Shown here: piece after piece, positions 59,332-64,000 of the stretch | Layout of the letters: every line of letters starts with the position of its first letter | Numbering within the stretch: the first letter of the stretch is position 1 | Origin: Anniella stebbinsi | Lineage: Eukaryota; Chordata; Lepidosauria; Squamata; Anniellidae | Direction: 5' to 3' | DNA: 64,000 nt | NCBI GenBank assembly: GCA_029215795.1 | Contig: JARDYH010000004.1 | Coordinates: 33,794,001 to 33,858,000 of the forward strand | The notes under the pieces: model-generated | Databases searched by the model: none | Told to the model about the DNA's origin: nothing | The model's input: only the letters and a program-made list of their open reading frames with translations | Made by a program: the position numbers and the translations under genes

Positions 59332-60064
59332 CTATTATTGTTACTGGTTGATTGTTGCATGGCTTGCTCTACTCTTTTCTGCTTACTGTGAGCACAAAAG
59401 TCCTTCGCTGTTAGCTGTATTTAAACATTCTTTTAAACGACCCAAATTGCCACAGAAGGCCATAAATTGAGATCTAATATTCATGGTGGTGATATCCATA
59501 TTTTATGACTTGCAACAGTAATAGCCCAAGACCATCATTGTACCAGAGGAAAGACAAGCATAAAACAGAGCTGGAATGTAAATTCTGTATATGACAAGAT
59601 GCCAGTAAACATGCATCCAGCTGGAGGCTTTTATAAAAGCTGCCATGGTGTTATGAAGGGCTGGATATCATATTTTAAATAATTGAATGGAAAACATGTA
59701 TTAACAAACAAACAAAAAGAGCAACAAGGCATTTGGCACAAGACTTCCCCCCCCACACACCAAAAAGTGTTAGCTAGAGTTCTTTAAAGCTGATGAAAAA
59801 TGCAAATAAACCAGGCCTATTGTACAGCCTGTGGCCAGCCATGCCAAATGGAGCCAAATAGCCATGAATTGTGACCTGCCAAGTGCTTAATAGTAATGTG
59901 GGAGTGCCCAATTGAGTTTGAGTCACAACTTGTAAGTGTTGACTCTCTTCATGGGAAGAGGATTCCACACAATAAGGGGGGTAGCAGTGCTTTAGTGTTG
60001 GCCTGGCTCCCAAGGGCCCATGGCTTCCCTTCTCCCACCCCCTCCCCTTCACCATGTAGGTTTT
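59332..60064. other. Intergenic DNA, unclassified
   Basis: No gene or element recognised. Confidence 0.6.
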
Positions 60065-60072
60065 CCCTATGC

Positions 60073-60349
60073 TAGGATGACCATATGGAAAGGAGGACAG
60101 GGCTCCTGTATCCTTAACAGTTGCATAGAAAAGGCAGCAGGTGCTATTTGTATGCATGCAGCACCTGGCAAAATTCCCTCTTCATCACAACAGTTAAAGC
60201 TGCAGGGCTCCTGCAGCTTTAACTGTTGTGATGAAGACGGAATTTTGCCAAGTGCTGCATGCGTACAAATGGCACCTGCTGAAATTCCCTTTTCTCTACA
60301 ACTGTTAAAGCTACAGGAGCCCTGTCCTCCTTTCCATATGGTCAGCCTA
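60073..60349. mobile_element. hAT-like element, 277 bp
   Basis: TAGGATGACCATATGGAAAGG to CCTTTCCATATGGTCAGCCTA; CCCTATGC and CCCTCTGC flank it (seven of eight). The arms meet directly at TTAAAGCTGCAGGGCTCCTGCAGCTTTAA (60198-60226), so the internal second end present in the 320-bp copies is missing here. This copy shows the simpler foldback form. Confidence 0.85.
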
Positions 60350-60357
60350 CCCTCTGC

Positions 60358-61880
60358 AGATATCCATGCCTGAAGTGTACATGTTGTAGAGAAGGATGGA
60401 GGAAGCTGTGTAACTTCAGAAGCAGGGCAGCAGGGTGCCTCTCTGCCCCCCAGTGTAAAACGCGTGAAGGGGGTTAAACACTTGGCAGGTTCCAAATCGG
60501 CTTAAAATTGGTTTGCATTACATCCTCAGAATGCTGCTTGGGATTTGTTATACATGGGTGATGAAAGCCAGCATGTGCCCGAGATCAACACCGAGAGCCA
60601 CAAGTGTTTTGTTGAAACTGTGTGCGTGTACGTACGTGCACGCACACACACACACGAGTGTGCAATGCAAAAGCATGTGTGTGCATAACCTGCTACATTG
60701 AAAGAGTTTGGATATATTCTGTTATGCCCAGACATCGTCTATTACAGAACATGTAGATGCAGAAATGCATTTCCTGTTTTTGCTACAGAAGGGGCATTAC
60801 GTTTTCACTGCTATGCCCAAAAGTGGCTCTTTTCCCTCTACAATTCTTCCAAGTTCACCGTCAGAGTTAAGCAATTGTATGTAGGCTCCACACCTTAGGT
60901 GTGCACAGCACATTGCATTAGCATGTGCACCCAGAGATTGTTTTTTAAAGGCTCAATCATAAAGCACATTATTTTTATTCATTTATTTATTGAACGTTGT
61001 AGACATGGATGCCCTGCTCTGCATTCGGCTTGCATGACTGCGGGAGGTCCCAGCATTGGTGGGGCTTTGTGGTGACACTGGCTGGAGGAGGGGCTTAGGA
61101 GGCTATATTAGCCTTTGGGGTCCCTCCTCCTGGCCTCTTTGAAATGTGGCTCCCAGCAGAGAGGCTCCCAGCAGAGTGATTCCTTTTTGCTCCTGCTGCT
61201 AGGAACATCAGCATGCTATCAGGGGCGATGGCAGCGGAGCAGTCAGAGGATCATTCTTGCTGTGTCTTGATCCCCCTCTGGATCCCTACTCAGTGCTGCT
61301 TCTTGCTTGAGATATTAGGGTGTGCCTGGGCACACCTGGCATACCCATTGCACATGCCAAAGCTCCACACACACACACACACACTCAGGGACCTGAAACT
61401 GTTCATTTATCCAGTGAAATATTTCACAAGACAACCTCTTTGTAATCAGTTTTACTATTCTCTGAAAAGAGAACTATAATTCTAGGCAATATAGGTCAAT
61501 TAATATGTCTTTAAGCAGTTAATTGGGTACAATTTGTACACACATCACATTTTAAACTCTAGATGTGATGCTGTTCTTGAGTAAAGTGATTCCTCTTGGT
61601 TCTTGTCATTCTTCCAGCTCTCTGGCAGAAAAAGAGACCATGTCTTGACTACAATGATTGCTCTTAGGTTTTGGTGGTGGTTGGCTTTTTAAAAAACTTA
61701 TTTACTTTTCAACCAGTGGTAATTCTAAAAATGGCCAGGTGAGGAGTAAGCATGGATGAGACATTCACTCCATTATTTTCTTCCAGAGTTACCTGATTCA
61801 TATCTTCCAGAATGGAACACAGACACAAATACATTTCTGGGTTTGTGTTATGCATTCCTCAAAAAGAAAAGAGAAAAGCA
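60358..61880. other. Intergenic DNA with short CA repeats
   Basis: CA or GT runs at about 60637-60655 and 61367-61385. Around 61000-61200 a GC-rich stretch includes GGAGGCTATATTAGCC and CTCCCAGCAGAGAGGCTCCCAGCAGAG (a direct repeat). It resembles promoter-like or LTR-like DNA, but I cannot assign it. No gene recognised. Confidence 0.5.
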
Positions 61881-61888
61881 TACAACAA

Positions 61889-62092
61889 CAGTGTGTTGTA
61901 GTGGTTAGAGTGTTGGAACTGGGAGTTGGGAGACTTGGGTTCTAGTCCCCACGCGGCCATGGATGCTCACTGGGTGATTTTGAGCCAGTCACAGACTCTC
62001 ATGAGAAAAAAAGGGGGGAGGAGGATTATGTTTGCCACCACCTTGGGGTCCTTATGAATGAAAAAAGGGGATATCAATGTAATAAATAAAAA
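61889..62092 (+). mobile_element. tRNA-derived SINE, MIR/CORE-like
   Basis: GTGTGTTGTAGTGGTTAGAG (A-box region) and GGGTTCTAGTCC (B box) are followed by GAGCCAGTCACAGACTCTCA and GGAGGAGGATTATGTTTGCC, ending GGGGATATCAATGTAATAAATAAA. It is missing the CTACCTCACAGGGTTGTTGTG block present in the copy at 22159, an internal deletion. Confidence 0.8.
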
Positions 62093-62094
62093 AA

Positions 62095-62572
62095 AATAAA
62101 AAATGCACATGATTGAAAAATGTGCGAAGAAAAAACTATGTGCATTTCAAAAATGTGCACACAGCCACTTTTGTTAATGGGTGCATGTGTAATATGAATC
62201 TGAAAATGCATACAAGCATGTGAACATTTGAAAATATGCACCCCAAAATATGTACACATTAATGTGTTTTGTGGGTTTGGGTGTGGGGTGAAGGGAAGCT
62301 AATACTGCATTGGGATAAATTGAACTTGGGATGGAGTGTCTGAACTGTGCATAATTTGTGCAAATTGTGCCTGAAATGTGTGCAAATTTGATCACAATTC
62401 AGCCATAATTTGCACTTTTTTAAAAAAAAACATGGAAAATCCATGAACGGTCCCAACTTGTTGCAGACCAAGTTGGGCTCTGCAGCAGAAAATGGGCCAA
62501 AATCGGGGGGTGGGGCAAACCAAGGAAAGCTCAGTGAGTTCCACCCCCCAAATGTGTTCCTCCTACATCCCT
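62095..62572. repeat. AT-rich repeat ending in an inverted TAGGGATGT end
   Basis: Many TGTGCA or TGCACA words are followed by GAAAGCTCAGTGAGTTCC and ACATCCCTA at 62564-62572. Read on the minus strand this begins TAGGGATGTAGGAGG, then GGAACTCACTGAGCTTTCC, parallel to 27962 and 46445. It is likely a degenerate element whose other end lies in the TGCACA-rich part. Confidence 0.45.
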
Positions 62573-62753
62573 ACATATGTGTAACAAAATTAGGAAGCCA
62601 TCTTGCCAACACGCAGTCTCAGAATAATATGCCAGCACAGAGACAAAGGCAGTGGTAATTGTTTTAAATCATTTCTTTTCATTTTTCTTTTTGGGAATCG
62701 GGGCAATGCCCCCTCACTGCCTCTCAGCAGGAGGGGAGAAAAAGAGGGAGATT

Positions 62754-63246
62754 AAGGCCATGTCTACACCAGGCATTTATTCCAGGGTTGTCCCTAGATC
62801 ATCACAGTGCAACCACATAATGCACAGGGGATCCTAGGATCAACCAGGGACAACCTGGGGATGACCCCAGGATAATGGAAACTGGGGATACCCTGGTTTC
62901 TCCGCAGTCCTGGGACCATCACAAGGGCCATGCCTGGTATGGCACGGCATTCCGGGTCCTAAAACAGGCACAGAGCCCCATGCCCCCCCCCCAGCAATTC
63001 TGCCATCCCCAGGATGGCCGGGGGGTTGGGGCACATTTTTTGGTTTTGGTTTTTTAATCGTTTTTTGCTGGATCAGGGCTGCATGCAGCTCTCTTCTTTT
63101 TTAAAAAAAAATGGCGGCCATGATGCTCCTCTTCCATTCCGGGACATTGCACGGCCATCTAGATGCTGGGGGAGGATCGTGGAAGCAGCTAAGTCTGGGA
63201 TCCTCATCCCTCCCTCCCTCTACACTCTTAGGTGTAGATGAGCCCT
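62754..63246. mobile_element. Non-autonomous DNA transposon of the 8463 family, duplication AGATT
   Basis: AAGGCCATGTCTACACCAGG at the left and TTAGGTGTAGATGAGCCCT at the right, with AGATT at 62749-62753 and 63247-63251. Internal words GGATCCTAGGATCAACCAGGGAC and GGATCGTGGAAGCAGCTAAGTC match the other copies. The CAGGTAAG of the 8463 copy reads CAGCTAAG here. Confidence 0.8.
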
Positions 63247-63479
63247 AGATTTAACTTACTCTTCATAAGCTGCAATGAGAAGCAAGGGACTGTGAGAAAG
63301 ATCCACAGCTGCAGGGTAAATCCCAAAAGGAAGGGAAATTCCCTGGTCACAGAAGAGCTTTTACTGGGCAGTGGTGCATGAATGAGCACACTTAGTTGGG
63401 AGCTTCTTGGAATGACAAGGGTTTCTAAGGGTTTCTCTACAGCACTGTTCTCCGAAAGCACACTTAGTCTGAAAGCATT

Positions 63480-63611
63480 CATAGGAATGGTGGGCAACTT
63501 GTGACCCTCCAGAAATGTTGGTCTACACATTCCCTCACCATTGACTATGCTGGCTAGGGATGATGGAAGTGGTAGGCCAAAATATCTGGAGGGCCACAGA
63601 TTGTCCTCACC
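63480..63611. mobile_element. MITE of the GGTGGGCAACTT type, degenerate
   Basis: GGAATGGTGGGCAACTTGTGACCCTCCAGAAATGTTGG and the partly complementary CCAAAATATCTGGAGGGCCACAGATTGTCC. It resembles 34567-34706. Confidence 0.65.
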
Positions 63612-63694
63612 AGAGCTATAGTGTCAGAAGCCAAAAACCAACTTGTCTGTTGAAAGGGGTTTTCCGAGATGTCAAAAATGTGGGAGAGACCAAG

Positions 63695-63823
63695 GCCAGA
63701 TCTACACCAAGCAGGATATAACAGTTTGAAAATGGTTTTAAAACTGTATCTAGAGTGCGTCCTGGGCCCCAACAGTTGTCAATACCATTATAAACTGTTT
63801 TAAAGCAGTAGTGTAGATTCTGC
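63695..63823. mobile_element. Short MITE, GCCAGATCTACACC ends, duplication CCAAG
   Basis: GCCAGATCTACACC and GTGTAGATTCTGC bound 129 bp, with CCAAG at 63690-63694 and 63824-63828. The interior (GCGTCCTGGGCCCCAACAGTTGTCAATAC) matches 9209-9344 (GTGTCCTGGTCCCCAACAGTTGTCAGTAC). Confidence 0.85.
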
Positions 63824-64000
63824 CCAAGGCTGCCATCTGAAAAAGCAGTAGACACTGTGTTCAGAAACAGTAGAATAGTTAGGTTCTTTTAGACCCTGAA
63901 CATCTTATGGGTGGTGGGGAAGTCTCTTTAGATGGTAATGGGTATTACTTCTCTTACTTCTTTAGATGATACTGGATATTGCTTCTCTTACTTCAAAATG

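Noticed and set aside
61000..61250. TATA-like promoter and an 88-codon frame at 61213-61479
   Set aside because: GCTATATTAGCC is an isolated palindromic word and the frame runs into a CA repeat. No conserved product is visible.

Overview
The window looks like nuclear DNA from a vertebrate, most probably a squamate reptile. It has large introns with GT/AG splice sites, L2-clade and CR1 LINE fragments, tRNA-derived SINEs, one solo retroviral LTR, many short hAT-like DNA transposons and abundant microsatellites. The species is inferred from repeat content only.

The only cellular gene I can support is the 3' end of PTPRT (receptor-type protein tyrosine phosphatase T, R2B family) on the + strand. 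Seven coding exons lie at 792-941, 8174-8347, 16967-17098, 18772-18897, 21762-21925, 22682-22817 and 24802-24855. Joined, they encode 311 residues: the end of the membrane-proximal phosphatase domain (D1), the linker, the whole membrane-distal domain (D2) and the C-terminus with its stop. All junctions keep frame. D2 keeps the Cys-X5-Arg signature, but its WPD loop reads WPA and its KNRY loop reads KNRC, as expected for a weakly active or inactive D2. Earlier exons lie upstream of the window.

From 24856 to about 37.4 kb there is no other gene. The stretch ends in a well-formed poly(A) site (AATAAA at 37415 with a GT-rich element downstream) and may be a very long PTPRT 3' UTR. An L2 element with an open 681-codon reverse transcriptase frame (31849-33894) sits inside it. 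From about 37.4 kb to 64 kb I see only intergenic DNA. This fits the gene-poor interval beyond the 3' end of PTPRT in mammals.

The rest is a dense, partly nested set of mobile elements. (a) Four elements share TAGGGRTGTGC-type ends and exact 8-bp target duplications (14528-15638, 19668-20945, 51406-54280, 57485-58555); three carry GATCGG arrays near their ends. The 51406-54280 copy is a foldback of about 1.37 kb per arm, made of tandem units of about 150 bp. (b) A family of about 300-320 bp has TAGGSTGACC ends. (c) A family with GGCCAGATCTACACC-like ends and 5-bp duplications is present; one copy interrupts a SINE, another is the host of the giant foldback. (d) Four L2 reverse-transcriptase copies or fragments, two further L2-like 3' ends, a CR1 tail and several SINEs. 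(e) A solo LTR at 42274-43399 flanked by AAACC. The element at 19668-20945 lies in a PTPRT intron and carries repeated GC-rich hairpins, most ending in the 5' splice-site consensus AGGTAAG.
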